Positions 1 to 12,900 of a DNA stretch of 60,000 nt are shown piece by piece. Both the position numbers and the translations under genes were made by a program. The notes under the pieces were generated by a model. It did no database searches. It had not been told where the DNA came from and saw only the letters and a list, made by a program, of their open reading frames with translations. How positions within the stretch are numbered: position 1 is the first letter of the stretch; every line of letters begins with the position of its first letter. Origin of the DNA: Cryptomeria japonica (Eukaryota; Streptophyta; Pinopsida; Cupressales; Cupressaceae); the NCBI RefSeq assembly GCF_030272615.1, contig NC_081413.1, positions 442,023,038-442,083,037 of the forward strand. Reading direction: 5' to 3'.

Positions 1-2
1 AC

Positions 3-767
3 TTGCAATCATATAAGAAGTTTATGGCCATAATTAATCCAAATCTAGTCATTCTTACAAGTACAACACAGTTTGTGAAGTCAATTTTATGTGATAAATT
101 AGAAGATTTAGATGCGTTCAAAATACAATGTATAAAAGGTGAATGCAATGATTGTGGAGTTTTGAGTAAGTTTGTGTTGCAAATTGAGAATATTGATATT
201 CATGCACTACTTATATGGAACAGATTTGAATATGAGACATACTAAAGTAAGTCAGGAACTGAATCCAAAAAAATTATGTTGAAAGAGAGTGAATTTCCCT
301 ACATTCAGTTTATAGATAGATTTCGTAATATGATGTATCCACATATCCAACATTGTCATGGTGCAAGATGGCAGGCTCAATAGTTTTGTGATTCAAAGAA
401 TTGTTTTCCACCAGGTTGTATTCTTTCAATTGTAGATTTCTTCGAGAAGTATACATTTAGTCCTCACACAGCAATTCAAAGTCAATATTATCATTCAGAT
501 CAAGTTGCAATATTTGTACAAGTTTTCTATAGACATGCACAATTTCATGTGGATGGTATAGCGAGTACTGAAAATGAACGCATTATTATCAAGGAGGTTC
601 ATTTCTATATCAGTGATGATACGTGTCATGATAGGAGCTATGTAGCACATTGTTTTGGAATGTTTTTTGAAGATATTAAATATCGTGGGATAAAATGTAC
701 ATAACATTGGATTTGGTCAAATGGATGTGTCGATAAGTACATTAGATTTGAAATTGATCATAAGTTG
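3..767 (+). pseudogene. Transposase-like gene, copy 1, 5' part (zinc-cysteine and catalytic region)
   Basis: The open stretch at 3-245 contains a C-x4-C-x2-C pattern (QCIKGECNDC). It aligns with MCLRGFCLAC of the related gene at about 36 kb. From about 425, interrupted by stops, the reading continues as IVDFFEKYTFSPHTAIQSQY, a YYH..Q motif, HFYISDD, HCFGMFFEDIK and HWIWSNGC. The copy at 36 kb has IIDFYEND, NEVQSIYYH, HFYITND and WSDNC at the same places. I read these as the first two acidic positions of a DDE/D-type transposase core; that is inference from spacing and pattern. Here the second position is N instead of D, and several stops break the frame, so this copy is dead. The gene is cut by the window edge on the left and by a TA-rich insert on the right. 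Its last exons lie beyond 14.7 kb. Confidence 0.7.
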
Positions 768-776
768 ATTTTTTTT

Positions 777-811
777 CTTATATATGATTTGATTGTATAT
801 AATAGGTCAAA

Positions 812-842
<31 letters not shown>

Positions 843-864
843 GTTATTCATGTTAGGGCAATTT
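777..864. repeat. AT-rich insert with (TA)n inside copy 1
   Basis: A TA dinucleotide run at about 819-842 lies between the WSNGC motif and the QFKSAK motif. These motifs are nearly adjacent in the 36-kb copy, so the run and its flanks are extra DNA in copy 1. It precedes the first unit of the inverted array. Confidence 0.7.
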
Positions 865-1914
865 AAGTCTGCAAAATCTTTTAATTGGTTATCCTTACAA
901 CATGCTGGGCATGGCATAAAGTTTTTGTGGAACTTCTATGAGAGTGGACATGGAAAAGGAGAGCATGATAGAGCAGGTGCATGTGTGAAGCATGCACTTC
1001 ACCAACATGAACATGGAGGTAAATTCTCTTCATATTTGTGTACAATTTTAATTCTCTTCATATATATATATAAATTAATCTATGAAGAGAATTAAAATTG
1101 TACACAAATATGAAGAGAATTTACCTCCATGTTCATGTTGGTGAAGTGCATGCTTCACACATGCACCTGCTCTATCATGCTCTCCTTTTCCATGTCCACT
1201 CTCATAGAAGTTCCACAAAAACTTTATGCCATGCCCAGCATGTTGTAAGGATAACCAATTAAAAGCTTTTGCAGACTTATATATGTTATTCATGTTAGGG
1301 CAATTTAAGTCTGCAAAAGCTTTTAATTGGTTATCCTTACAACATGTTGGGCATGGCATAAAGTTTTTGTGTAACTTCTATGAGAGTGGACATGGAAAAG
1401 GAGAGCATGATAGAGCAGGTGCATGTGTGAAGCATGCACTTCACCAACATGAACATGGAGGTAAATTCTCTTCATATTTGTGTACAATTTTAATTCTCTT
1501 CATATATATATATAAATTAATCTATGAAGAGAATTAAAATTGTACACAAATATGAAGAGAATTTACCTCCATGTTCATGTTGGTGAAGTGCATGCTTCAC
1601 ACATGCACCTGCTCTATCATGCTCTCCTTTTCCATGTCCACTCTCATAGAAGTTCCACAAAAACTTTATGCCATGCCCAGCATGTTGTAAGGATAACCAA
1701 TTAAAAGCTTTTGCAGAATTATATATGTTATTCATGTTAGGGCAATTTAAGTCTGCAAAAGCTTTTAATTGGTTATCCTTACAACATGTTGGGCATGGCA
1801 TAAAGTTTTTGTGGAACTTCTATGAGAGTGGACATGGAAAAGGAGAGCATGATAGAGCAAGTGCATGTGTGAAGCATGCACTTCACCAACATGAACATGG
1901 AGGTAAATTCTCTT
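865..1914. repeat. Inverted exon array, left block: five 197-bp units in alternating orientation
   Basis: The units are + 865-1061, - 1082-1278, + 1307-1503, - 1524-1720 and + 1749-1914, the last continuing at 14196-14226. Every complete unit is exactly 197 bp and differs from the others by only a few substitutions. Each unit holds the transposase exon piece reading QFKSAKAFNWLSLQHAGHG...ESGHGKGEHD...ACVKHAL, then a GT splice-site-like sequence and the start of the intron. Intron-side hinges are 20-bp AT-rich loops (1062-1081, 1504-1523). Exon-side hinges are 28-bp loops (1279-1306, 1721-1748). Element A splits the fifth unit. Transcription through the block would fold into long near-perfect double-stranded RNA. 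Confidence 0.93.
1910..1914. repeat. Target-site duplication of element A, left (CTCTT)
   Basis: CTCTT immediately precedes the LTR terminus TGTAATG. The same five bases follow the right LTR at 14191-14195. Removing the element and one copy restores an exact 197-bp array unit. Confidence 0.97.
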
Positions 1915-4900
1915 TGTAATGCCCCGCCAGGAAACCCCGAAGGGATAAGCTAAAATAACAAGAAAAGAGTGCAAATTTTTTTTTTTAAAGTTACAACACA
2001 TAAGATGCAACAAGATATCAAAGATTCAGATTACATAGCGGAAGACATCAACAACAATCTCCTAAAGAGTTTCCCAACGAGATTACTTAAATATCACAAT
2101 TCACTAACTCGCACAATTAATCCAATCAGCTAATTATCTTAACAACGAGATAATTCATAATCAGGACAATTTCTTTCAAAGACGGAAATATAAATCACAA
2201 GCAAGATTCATCATTAAGATCCATTCCTAATACTCATTCAAGCTTTTCATTTAAAATTGCAAACCAAACATCTAACATTCTAATACACTAGGATTTCATC
2301 ATAACATAAGAGATCTTTCCAAGCATATTTAAATTCCTTAACGACAACTGAGTATAATTCATTACTCTAAGTTACATTCATTCATATACCAACTTATTGT
2401 GTTAAAAGGACGATTTCACACATGCATTACGATAAATCGCATCTCAACCAACTATGCATTCGATCAACAAGGCATTCAAGATAGACTAATTATGAGCATT
2501 TTAAGTTAATTCCTATTATCCACTTAACCATTTTACATAAATTAATCATACATGATAAAGCTGAATAAAGGAAACATAAGAGAATACACCACATAACACC
2601 ATAATGATCTTGGAGTTCACCCCTAATGGGCTACATCTCCGGGTCTGCTCAACTGCAAGACCCCCTCTGATAAATAATAAGGTTAAGAGTACAAGAGGTT
2701 ACACCGTACAATCCAGCCATCAAGGCGATACATAACAATATGCAAACGACCACATCGGTCCATAATACAAAAACGATCCTTACAAGGAACAGGATCCAGC
2801 TGAACATAATCGAAGCTAATAACATAAGAGTCCATGAGAGCATCCATAAAACTGAACCATCACCACCCAAGGTCTAACATGAAACCGACACTCACAAGGG
2901 CAGAGACAAAGGACGACTCACAAGGGTACTCAAACAGGACAAGACGACAACACACTAGCGAACGTAGGGACAAGTGTCATCACACAACCTAGTATGGATA
3001 CCATGGCAAGTCTTCATAGGTCCCGGCCCATACACTGGTAACCCTGGCAACCTAATCCGAACTTCCGGCCCATCCAAGCCTCATGTGGACCCACGCATCC
3101 TCTCGTGAAGACAAGGAAGGTGGTTTTCCATTTCAGGCCTTCTCACAGCATGTCGAGTCTATGCTAGCACTCGTCCCATATGTGAGGCACATTATCTTAT
3201 TTATAAATTATTTTCTAATCTACTTAGGTTATCACTTATTAGACTCACTTTCGACGGGTTACCCAGCAGCCACTTTGGGCGTGGCCCCCAATCGAAAGCC
3301 ACTTTCCCATACGACACTAGACTATACTCAGACGAACTCCAATCGAGGAATACACATGGTCAGACGAACGGAGTTCAAGAAGAGAGATACACTCAGCAGG
3401 TCAAACACGAGTCAAGGGTAATCACTTACTGACGGTGCTCTAACTAGAGACCTGACAACTAAGGTTAACCACGAATCATTATTCGACTCACTCAAAGAGG
3501 ATTTGATCAAACGACACTATCACAACACCATAGTCAACTCAAAGTTCGAGGACTGAAACAGGAACACCAAATCATCCATACGACAGGGTCCTTTACACAA
3601 AGCAAAGCATGCCATTTCATAATTAAAGGCGAATATAGAATTTAAACTCGCAAGGCAATAATCAGAAACGACTATATTTCCTCAAATTGATTTAATCATT
3701 AAAATCGATCAAGCTTTCTACAAGATCTAAAACAACTTACAGTTATCTACCTCATCAAGGGATAAGTTGCTCTTGGTTTTCTAACTCCTAAGGTTCAAGC
3801 ATCGAACAGGCAAATTAAGCCATAAAGAGTTTTAACCCATTCATATTAATCAAGTTCAGACAACCATTAAACAATTAAAATAAGATATTTAATCTCCAAT
3901 CTAACATCATTAACATACTGGTCTAAAATCGACCTCTACAATTTCGTATTTCCACGATCTTCCAATAACATATTATGCTCTATTATTTTAAACAATACTA
4001 CCTCAATTAGCCAAGTGCTCTAATTAGCTAGAAGATAAAATCTAAATTTAATAATCCAAGATCACTCGGAATGACATAAATGATGTTCAGTTGCGAAGTT
4101 AACAGTCTTAAAACTTAATTTTAAGGAGGCATAAGTCACGAAATGAAGTAGAATAATGTTTAATCTATAATCTCCATTATAAAATTAAACAATTCCAATT
4201 TAAAATTTATCATTATTACGCCCCTTAATCATAACTACGCAACTAATTAAAACTTAATATTAAAATGATATTTGAAAATATTATATGCATCTTAATTTTT
4301 TTGAATACAAAAAAAAATACATTATAAAAACCATGTTAAAACAAACCATGTTTTCTTTTTAACAAACAACAAAAAAAAATGCATTAAAAATAGCGGCGAG
4401 GGCGGCAAGCAGCCGTGCCCTAGCCGCAGCGCCAAGAAAACCTAACGAGCGGCGCTCACGCAGTGTCCGCAGGTGCCGCGGCGCCCTGCGGCCACCGCCG
4501 TGAGCCACAGGCCACGCGGTCTGCAAGCAACAGGGAAGGCGTGCGGGGGAGCAAGCGAAGGATAAGGGGGGGGGCGAGCGGTGGTGGGGAGGGGAGCGGG
4601 TGGAGCTCCGCTCCCCGCTCTCCGACCCCCAACCAGGGTTTCGTTAAAAAAACCAATTCGCCCGGTTCGGTCCATTTGCCAAAAAAAAACATCAACGCAC
4701 AGTTGAAAATTAAAACAAACGCCCAGGGTCGGTTTTACTAAATTTTCGCCCATCTCATCTTCATAATAAGATAAACAACGCACAGGGGCAAAACACGCAT
4801 ATTTTATTCAAACACAGTCCGAAATTGAAATAATAAATTTTCTTTATTTACTTTGAAACACAGTCCGAACTTCCAAAACAAAAACGCCCAAAAGGGTTTG

Positions 4901-6144
4901 CTGACGTTTTCGATTTAAGAAGAGTTCGGATAAAATAAAGAACTATGTTATGGTATCCATTTCATTGATAATTTTCATTCTCCCCCAAGCACAATGGGAT
5001 TCCAAACCACCCACACATCATTGAGCAATAACAAAACCTCAATAAATCTCCAGCCAAATTCAAAATGGCCAAACAAGGAACTATTATATTTTGAAATCAA
5101 ATGGTTAAATAGAGCCTACCTGATCTCGCATTCCTGGCAAGATCTATCGAAGAGTCCAAATCTCCACCTCCCAAATCCTTCCTTCTCCATCCAAAATCCT
5201 CCCATCCTCATCTCCAAAATCTTTCTCAACCAAAAATCCTCCAAAAATGTCCATCCCCTCCAAATTTCCCAAATTGGGTTATATGGAAGAGTTGACCCAA
5301 AATTTTCTATTTTTGGAATAAAAACTTTTATTTACAATTAATTCCTCAAAATTTTATCATTTTCAACAATATCAACAATATAACTTGCTTTTCAATTAAA
5401 AAAATCAATTTCTCATTCAATTGAAATTTAATCTTTCTAATTTAATAATCCAACAGAATGTAATTACGTCTATTGCAATAAATACATAACTCCCTTTTTC
5501 AACAGCATATATATAATGCATTTCTTATTCCAAATCAGTTAATTAATCGAACTTACTCCCAATTAAAACAGGCAACTCATTAACAACGAAAATCGCATAA
5601 CGAATTCTCAATCAATGTTATCCACTAATCTTCAATGCACATACGCATATTTAATCAAAATAATTATTAAGGACTAATTAATCAATTAACCAAACACACC
5701 ATGCACGCAAACCGAGAAGATCAACCCAACAGACGACTCGCAAACCCAAACAAGAAGGGATTACCGACGACGACTGGCGATGCTCACTTGAGCACGACTA
5801 AGGTCGACTAGGGTCATACGACCACCTAATCTGACTCTAAGGATTAAAAAGGGTATGCTCAAACCTGCAAAACCAGGTGACGACGAACCTCACACTCATG
5901 CGACTTCGTACCTGAAATCTCCTGCAACCAACGATCATACATGCATACATATATAATAACTTAATGAATGCGTTAGCTCGATGTAATACCATGAAATAAG
6001 AACACTAAACAACCAGCATAAAACTAGTGTGAGAACCACATCAATAGCTATGCGTAAAATTAACATCTGACTATAACATAATATTACGATTAACTAATCA
6101 AGATTAAACCAAGGTTAGAGATCGATTACGGTAGGGGTACTACA
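1915..6144 (-). repeat. Element A 3' LTR (left copy)
   Basis: This 4230-bp terminal repeat is nearly identical to 9960-14190. It is AT-rich apart from a GC-rich island at about 4390-4640. Open frames inside it (for example 3083-3421 and 4994-5341) recur in the other LTR but show no recognisable domain and are probably chance. Confidence 0.96.
4390..4640. other. GC-rich island inside element A LTR
   Basis: About 250 bp rich in G and C, with dense CpG and a run of G residues near 4567, sits in otherwise AT-rich LTR between A-rich tracts. The same island is at about 12435-12690 in the other LTR. Its role is unknown. A transcribed leader or promoter-proximal segment on the minus strand is one possibility. 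Confidence 0.6.
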
Positions 6145-6158
6145 TTCTCCCCCCCTAG
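6145..6158 (-). promoter_or_regulatory. Polypurine tract of element A
   Basis: On the minus strand CTAGGGGGGGAGAA directly precedes the LTR start TGTAGTACC. This is the expected position and composition for plus-strand priming. Beyond it lies a stretch also conserved next to the tract of element B. Confidence 0.93.
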
Positions 6159-9100
6159 GTTCCGACTTACTCTTGGAAGTCGTAAGGCTAGATGAAGAAC
6201 ATGTCGTACGCATCAGCCCTGAAACTCATTCAACAAAGATCAAATTGCCCATAGAAATCTTTCCATAAATAAATGAAATACAATTGCAAAATCCTTTACA
6301 AACGCCATAATCCTTTGGCAAGATACATTTAAAACCATACATTCCTTACAATATTCCAGGAATTATCCACAATCATAGCAGAGAAATAAGAATTTTCTTC
6401 CTTTCAGTACACCAAATTAAAGCATTACAAGGAGGTAAACAACAATTACCATAATCATCGATCACAAATGACAGAAAAACATGCCATAAGATCAATTTTC
6501 CTTTACCAATCCATCTTTATCATAAAATTTTATTGAATCGAACTAGCTCAAAATATCAATTTCTATAACCAAATCAACTTTCATGAAATAAGAGCAACAT
6601 AAATAACTCAATTGTTACACTTGCCAGGCATAAGAAAACCTTTCCAAAGACTATGTCCCATAACATAGCGACAAGTTAACACAATTTACTCCATGATACA
6701 AGCAATAACCATCCACAAAACTGGAATGCATAACAGAAAAGGCCACATGTGAGCATGTCTAATGCTCGGTCAATGATAACATGAACGATCAGCATCTCTA
6801 TGCCTAATCTCATAACAACAATATGATCATAAATATCCAATATCTCACTCAAGGGCTTGATGGTGCTAGGCACACCATAGCGGTGCTACCTTCCATACAA
6901 GACCTTTGTGAATATCCCTTGTTGTGCAAGGTGGTTAGCCTCCAAGAGATAGTCACCACACATAGGTAGGTAGTGGATACTAGCTGCATCACAGCCTCAC
7001 ATACCTCCATCCTCAAGGTTCCTTGCGTCTACTTCCTCGTATACACTCGTCCAAGCCCGTCTCCTACGTTCTTGGAGAGGAATTCACATTGCAACACAAG
7101 ACCAGCATACGAAAACAACAAGGATAAACCGGTTTAGCCACCAAAGTACAGAAGAATAAAGATAATAAATCCTTAATTCCAACAGTAAGGCAAGAAAATA
7201 ATCCGGAATCTCAACACCAAATCAAAAGTGCAAAAGATCACAAGATCGTGGCTAAACCTTCACAGTCAAAGTAGAATAAATTGCTGGCCACAAAGAAATA
7301 AAGAAATAATCAAAAGAAAATCATAAGTGCACATTACATCACTACGTGACTAATAGCTAGCCACCAATGAGGAAGGAAGGAACAATCGTCTAGCTATCGT
7401 AGTAGCTCATCATATGGTGTGGCCAAGTCACACATCCACATGGCATGGCACTGTGTGCCTCGACATCACCCCGCATCACGTCGTCACGTGGCATGGCTCT
7501 ACCCAATACCTAGCGGTAGGCCGCATGGAAATGTCTACTACATCCCGCATCGTGTCTCAGCACGGCATGGCAATACTCCAAGCGGACAAAACACGCAATG
7601 GACGTATCCCGCATGGCAGTGTACCCCGCGGATAAGGCACGCGCTGGTCACACTCCGCATAGCGATGTTCCTAGAAGGATACTCGCCGTACGCCAGAGGT
7701 ATACATGACTATGGTCCATCCACATGCCCACCAACACATACTAACTGGTAGCACATGTGAATAAACCTACCTTTCATGAAGACAAGGCAAAGGATCCTCC
7801 AATAGAATCCAACAAAATGCTCGAAAACTGACATCTATATGCTCAAATAAAGGATAGGAATAAGGCTGGCACTCATGAACCTCGTAAATAGGTTCATCAA
7901 AGGGAAAGTATTGAGTACACCTTGATACAGTTTAGAAGTACAACTATATCATTCCTAGAAGTAGAGAAGCTAAAGTCGCTTCGCATCGATATTACTCATA
8001 CGCCAATCCATACTATTCAAGGAACGGTTACTTCAAATACTACCCCTTAACATACTGAGTTACCCACAACCCGAGGTTTGGTACTCAGTAGGGAAACAAT
8101 TAAGCAACATCACATAAACAGTATGGTTTCCCATACTCATAAGCAACATATCCTCCATGGTTGATTACTTCACCAAACCATGGGCACATATAATAAGCAC
8201 TGGTTTCTTACAATACACACAAATACACCAGCACTGGTTTAATCACATATACGGGGAATAATTTTCAGTATGCTAACATCTATTCAAGGAAGATTTCAAT
8301 TATGCTTTCTATATAAATAACTGAATCAAGCTTACTCTAGATACAAGTACTGAATTCATTAACAATTCACAATTATATAAGGAATTAACATCATTCCTAT
8401 AGCTTTCTCGAATCTCACTAAGCATTCATAATTAAATTACTAGCTAAGCAAATTCACTTCTAAAGCTTAAGACTTTCATCTATCACTATGAAGCCAAAAA
8501 GCCACATACAATTTCACATGTTTTATAGGCATTCTATTTAAATCAATGCACTCTTCAATATCATTTCTAAAAAAAATCTTATGATTAGGCAAGGAGAAGG
8601 GAAAAAGAGTTTGATAACCAAACTATTTCCTACAAAACACGCAAGATCAAACAAGATCACGCTACATTATACAATTTCTCACTATAAGCCTATCATTTAA
8701 ATTCCACGGTTTCCATTTCGCTACCGATTTAGAAGGATGACAATCAGCCGAACAAAAACATTTCCAATAATTATGGTTGCAACAAGAGGTTCTAGTTTTC
8801 CAAACAAGGCAGAGATCAAGAGAAGCAATCTTTTCGATAATGCAAGACCTCTTAAGAACACTCACTTATATAATACAATATAGACACATGCCATACTTTG
8901 CAACCTATTAGAAAGATCACACTACGATCAAAGATAAGCAAAGAGCTATTAACCAAATAGAACATATTAATGCATGCACATCAAACAAGCTTTCCATTCG
9001 CACTTTCTAAACACATTAAGGTAATTACACATACCCAAAAGCGAGTTCAATGGAGCATTTGCTAAAATAAATCTTCAGTCAAACTGGTTTAATGAAACAC

Positions 9101-9943
9101 ATAAAACAATCTTTCGAAAAACACATTAAACAATCTTTCAGGGAACACATTAATACTCTCTCGAAGCTACAATAACATGCTCCTTTAATACTTCTTCTAC
9201 CAACCAAGTAGTTTCACATAATTTCACTATTTGCATAGCAATGCACCTTACTAAGGTAGAATTTAATCATGCTACTCCTACAAAACACACATGGAGAATT
9301 CTTTAAATGTACACATACACTTTTCTCCCAATAACCAAAATAAATTTTAAAACCCGTAGCCCTTTAATAATCTAAAAACACAAGCCACATAAGGCTCACA
9401 CAAGGGTTCAAGGAGTCACACCCTTTTCTCTTTCAAACAAGAACTCAAATCAAAGATAATTACACATATCTTAATCATTTTAATCTCCAGAAAGAAGAGA
9501 GAAGGAGAAATGGCGATAATCATTTAATTTCTATAAAATAAGCATACAACAATTGCCATATTAGTCCTTCAAGTGGACAACATTAAGCTAGATCATAATC
9601 TTTAAACAATCACATTTCGCACTTTCAAATTCAAGACAAGCACGGTCCAATCCAAATGGATTAGTCTAAAGAGTACAACACTCAAAAAGGGAAGGTACAT
9701 ACGACTCTCTATCAAAATTAGAGTAATCGTAGACCAAGAAATCAATAAGCACAATGCACATATAAGCACTCAAATACCAACATCAAGAAGGCGAAAACAA
9801 GGTGTGAACACACACGTTACACACCCGACAAGGTCTGCTCAATCACTCACATGCAAAAGGAGGACAAGCATACACATAAGGTCGATACACCTCACACAAA
9901 TAGAGGGCACACGCGACACCAGAGATCCCAATGTTTGCAACAT
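6159..9943 (-). other. Internal region of element A, no recognisable coding
   Basis: This 3.8-kb stretch between the polypurine tract and the primer site is AT-rich and broken by stops in all frames. The longest open frame is about 110 codons and overlaps a degenerate repeat. I see no retroviral protein motif. A packaging signal might be expected near the primer-site end, but none can be recognised by eye. Confidence 0.75.
7410..7720. repeat. Degenerate GC-richer repeat patch in element A internal region
   Basis: Short variants of CCGCAT(GG), CATGGCATGGC and CACG recur irregularly for about 300 bp. This stretch is clearly richer in GC than its surroundings. It explains the two overlapping open frames seen here, which I do not regard as genes. 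Confidence 0.5.
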
Positions 9944-9957
9944 GGGCTCTGATACCA
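9944..9957 (-). promoter_or_regulatory. Primer-binding site of element A (initiator Met tRNA type)
   Basis: On the minus strand TGGTATCAGAGCCC begins two bases after the LTR end ATTACA. TGGTATCAGAGC is the usual plant retrotransposon site complementary to the 3' end of initiator tRNA-Met. It fixes the orientation of the element. Confidence 0.96.
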
Positions 9958-9959
9958 AA

Positions 9960-12900
9960 TGTAATGCCCCGCCAGGAAACCCCGAAGGGATAAGCTAAAA
10001 TAACAAGAAAAGAGCGCAAATTTTTTTTTTTGAAGTTACAACACATAAGATGCAACAAGATATCAAAGATTCAGATTACATAGCGGAAGACATCAACAAC
10101 AATCTCCTAAAGAGTTTCTCAACGAGATTACTTAAATATCACAATTCACTAACTCGCACAATTAATCCAATCAGCTAATTATCTTAACAACGAGATAATT
10201 CATAATCAGGACAATTTCTTTCAAAGACGGAAATATAAATCACAAGCAAGATTCATCATTAAGATCCATTCCTAATACTCATTCAAGCTTTTCATTTAAA
10301 ATTGCAAACCAAACATCTAACATTCTAATACACTAGGATTTCATCATAACATAAGAGATCTTTCCAAGCATATTTAAATTCCTTAATGACAACTGAGTAT
10401 AATTCATTACTCTAAGTTACATTCATTCATATACCAACTTATTGCGTTAAAAGGACGATTTCACACATGCATTACGATAAATCGCATCTCAACCAACTAT
10501 GCATTCGATCAACAAGGCATTCAAGATAGACTGATTATGAGCATTTTAAGTTAATTCCTATTATCCACTTAACCATTTTACATAAATTAATCATACATGA
10601 TAAAGCTGAATAAAGGAAACATAAGAGAATACACCACATAACACCATAATGATCTCGGAGTTCACCTCTAATGGGCTACATCTCCGGGTCTGCTCAACTG
10701 CAAGACCCCCTCTGATAAATAATAAGGTTAAGAGTACAAGAGGTTACACCGTACAATCCAGCCATCAAGGCGATACATAACAATATGCAAACGACCACAT
10801 CGGTCCATAATACAAAAATGATCCTTACAAGGAACAGGATCCAGCTGAACATAATCGAAGCTAATAACATAAGAGTCCATGAGAGCATCCATAAAACTGA
10901 ACCATCACCACCCAAGGTCTAACATGAAACCGACACTCACAAGGGCAGAGACAAAGGATGACTCACAAGGGTACTCAAACAGGACAAGACGACAACACAC
11001 TAGCGAACGTAGGGACAAGTGTCATCACACAACCTGGTATAGATACCATGGCAAGTCTTCATAGGTCCCGGCCCATACACTGGTAACCCTGGCAACCTAA
11101 TCCGAACTTCCGGCCCATCCAAGCCTCATGTGGACCCACGCATCCTCTCGTGAAGACAAGGAAGGTGGTTTGCCATTTCAGGCCTTCTCACAGCATGTCG
11201 AGTCTATGCTAGCACTCGTCCCATATGTGAGGCACATTATCTTATTTATAAATTATTTTCTAATCTACTTAGGTTATCACTTATTAGACTCACTTTCAAC
11301 GGGTTACCCAGCAGCCACTTTGGGTGCGGCCCCCAATCGAAAGCCACTTTCCCATACGACACTAGACTATACTCAGACGAACTCCAACCGAGGAATACAC
11401 ATGGTCAGACGAACGGAGTTCAAGAAGAGAGATACACTCAGCAGGTCAAACACGACTCAAGGGTAATCACTTACTGACGGTGCTCTAACTAGAGACCTGA
11501 CAACTAAGGTTAACCACGAATCATTATTCGACTCACTCAAAGAGGATTTGATCAAACGACACTATCACAACACCATAGTCAACTCAAAGTTCGAGGACTG
11601 AAACAGGAACACCAAATCATCCATACGACAGGGTCCTTTACACAAAGCAAAGCATGCCATTTCATAATTAAAGGCGAATACAGAATTTAAACTCGCAAGG
11701 CAATAATCAGAAAAGACTATATTTCCTCAAATTGATTTAATCATTAAAATCGATCAAGCTTTCTACAAGATCTAAAACAACTTACAGTTACCTACCTCAT
11801 CAAGGGATAAGTTGCTCTTGGTTTTCTAACTCCTAAGGTTCAAGCATCGAACAGGCAAATTAAGCCATAAAGAGTTTTAACCCATTCATATTAATCAAGT
11901 TCAGACAACCATTAAACAATTAAAATAAGATATTTAATCTCCAATCTAACATCATTAACATACTGGTCTAAAATCGACCTCTACAATTTCGTATTTCCAC
12001 GATCTTCCAATAACATATTATGCTCTATTATTTTAAACAATACTACCTCAATTAGCCAAGTGCTCTAATTAGCTAGAAGATAAAATCTAAATTTAATAAT
12101 CCAAGATCACTCGGAATGACATAAATGATGTTCAGTTGCGAAGTTAACAATCTTAAAACTTAATTTTAAGGAGGCATAAGTCACGAAATGAAGTAGAATA
12201 ATGTTTAATCTATAATCTCCATTATAAAATTAAACAATTCCAATTTAAAATTTATCATTATTACGCCCCTTAATCATAACTACGCAACTAATTAAAACTT
12301 AATATTAAAATGATATTTGAAAATATTATATGCATCTTAATTTTTTTGAATACAAAAAAAAATACATTATAAAAACCATGTTAAAACAAACCATGTTTTC
12401 TTTTTAACAAACAACAAAAAAAAATGCATTAAAAATAGCGGCGAGGGCGGCAAGCAGCCGTGCCCTAGCCGCAACGCCAAGAAAACCTAACGGGCGGCGC
12501 TCACGCGGTGCCCGCAGGTGCCGCGGCGCCCTGCGGCCACCACCGTGAGCCGCAGGCCACACGGTCTGCAAGCAACAGGGAAGGCGTGCGGGGGAGCAAG
12601 CGAAGGATAAGGGGGGGGGGCGAGCGGTGGTGGGGAGGGGAGCGGGTGGAGCTCCGCTCCCCGCTCTCCGACCCCCAACCAGGGTTTCGTTAAAAAAACC
12701 AATTCGCCCGGTTCGGTCCATTTGCCAAAAAAAAACATCAACGCACAGTTGAAAATTAAAACAAATGCCCAGGGTCAGTTTTACTAAATTTTCGCCCAGC
12801 TCATCTTCATAATAAAATAAACAATGCACAGGGGCAAAACAAGCATATTTTATTCAAACACAGTCCAAAATTGAAATAATAAATTTTCTTTATTTACTTT

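Noticed and set aside
793-2013. Overlapping 80-100-codon open frames on both strands that look like a family of small proteins
   Set aside because: They are the same exon fragment read in each inverted unit, with hinge sequence as their N-termini, not separate genes.
3083-5341. Open frames inside element A LTRs (also at 11128-11466 and 13040-13387)
   Set aside because: They repeat because the LTR repeats. No domain, signal or conserved coding pattern is seen.
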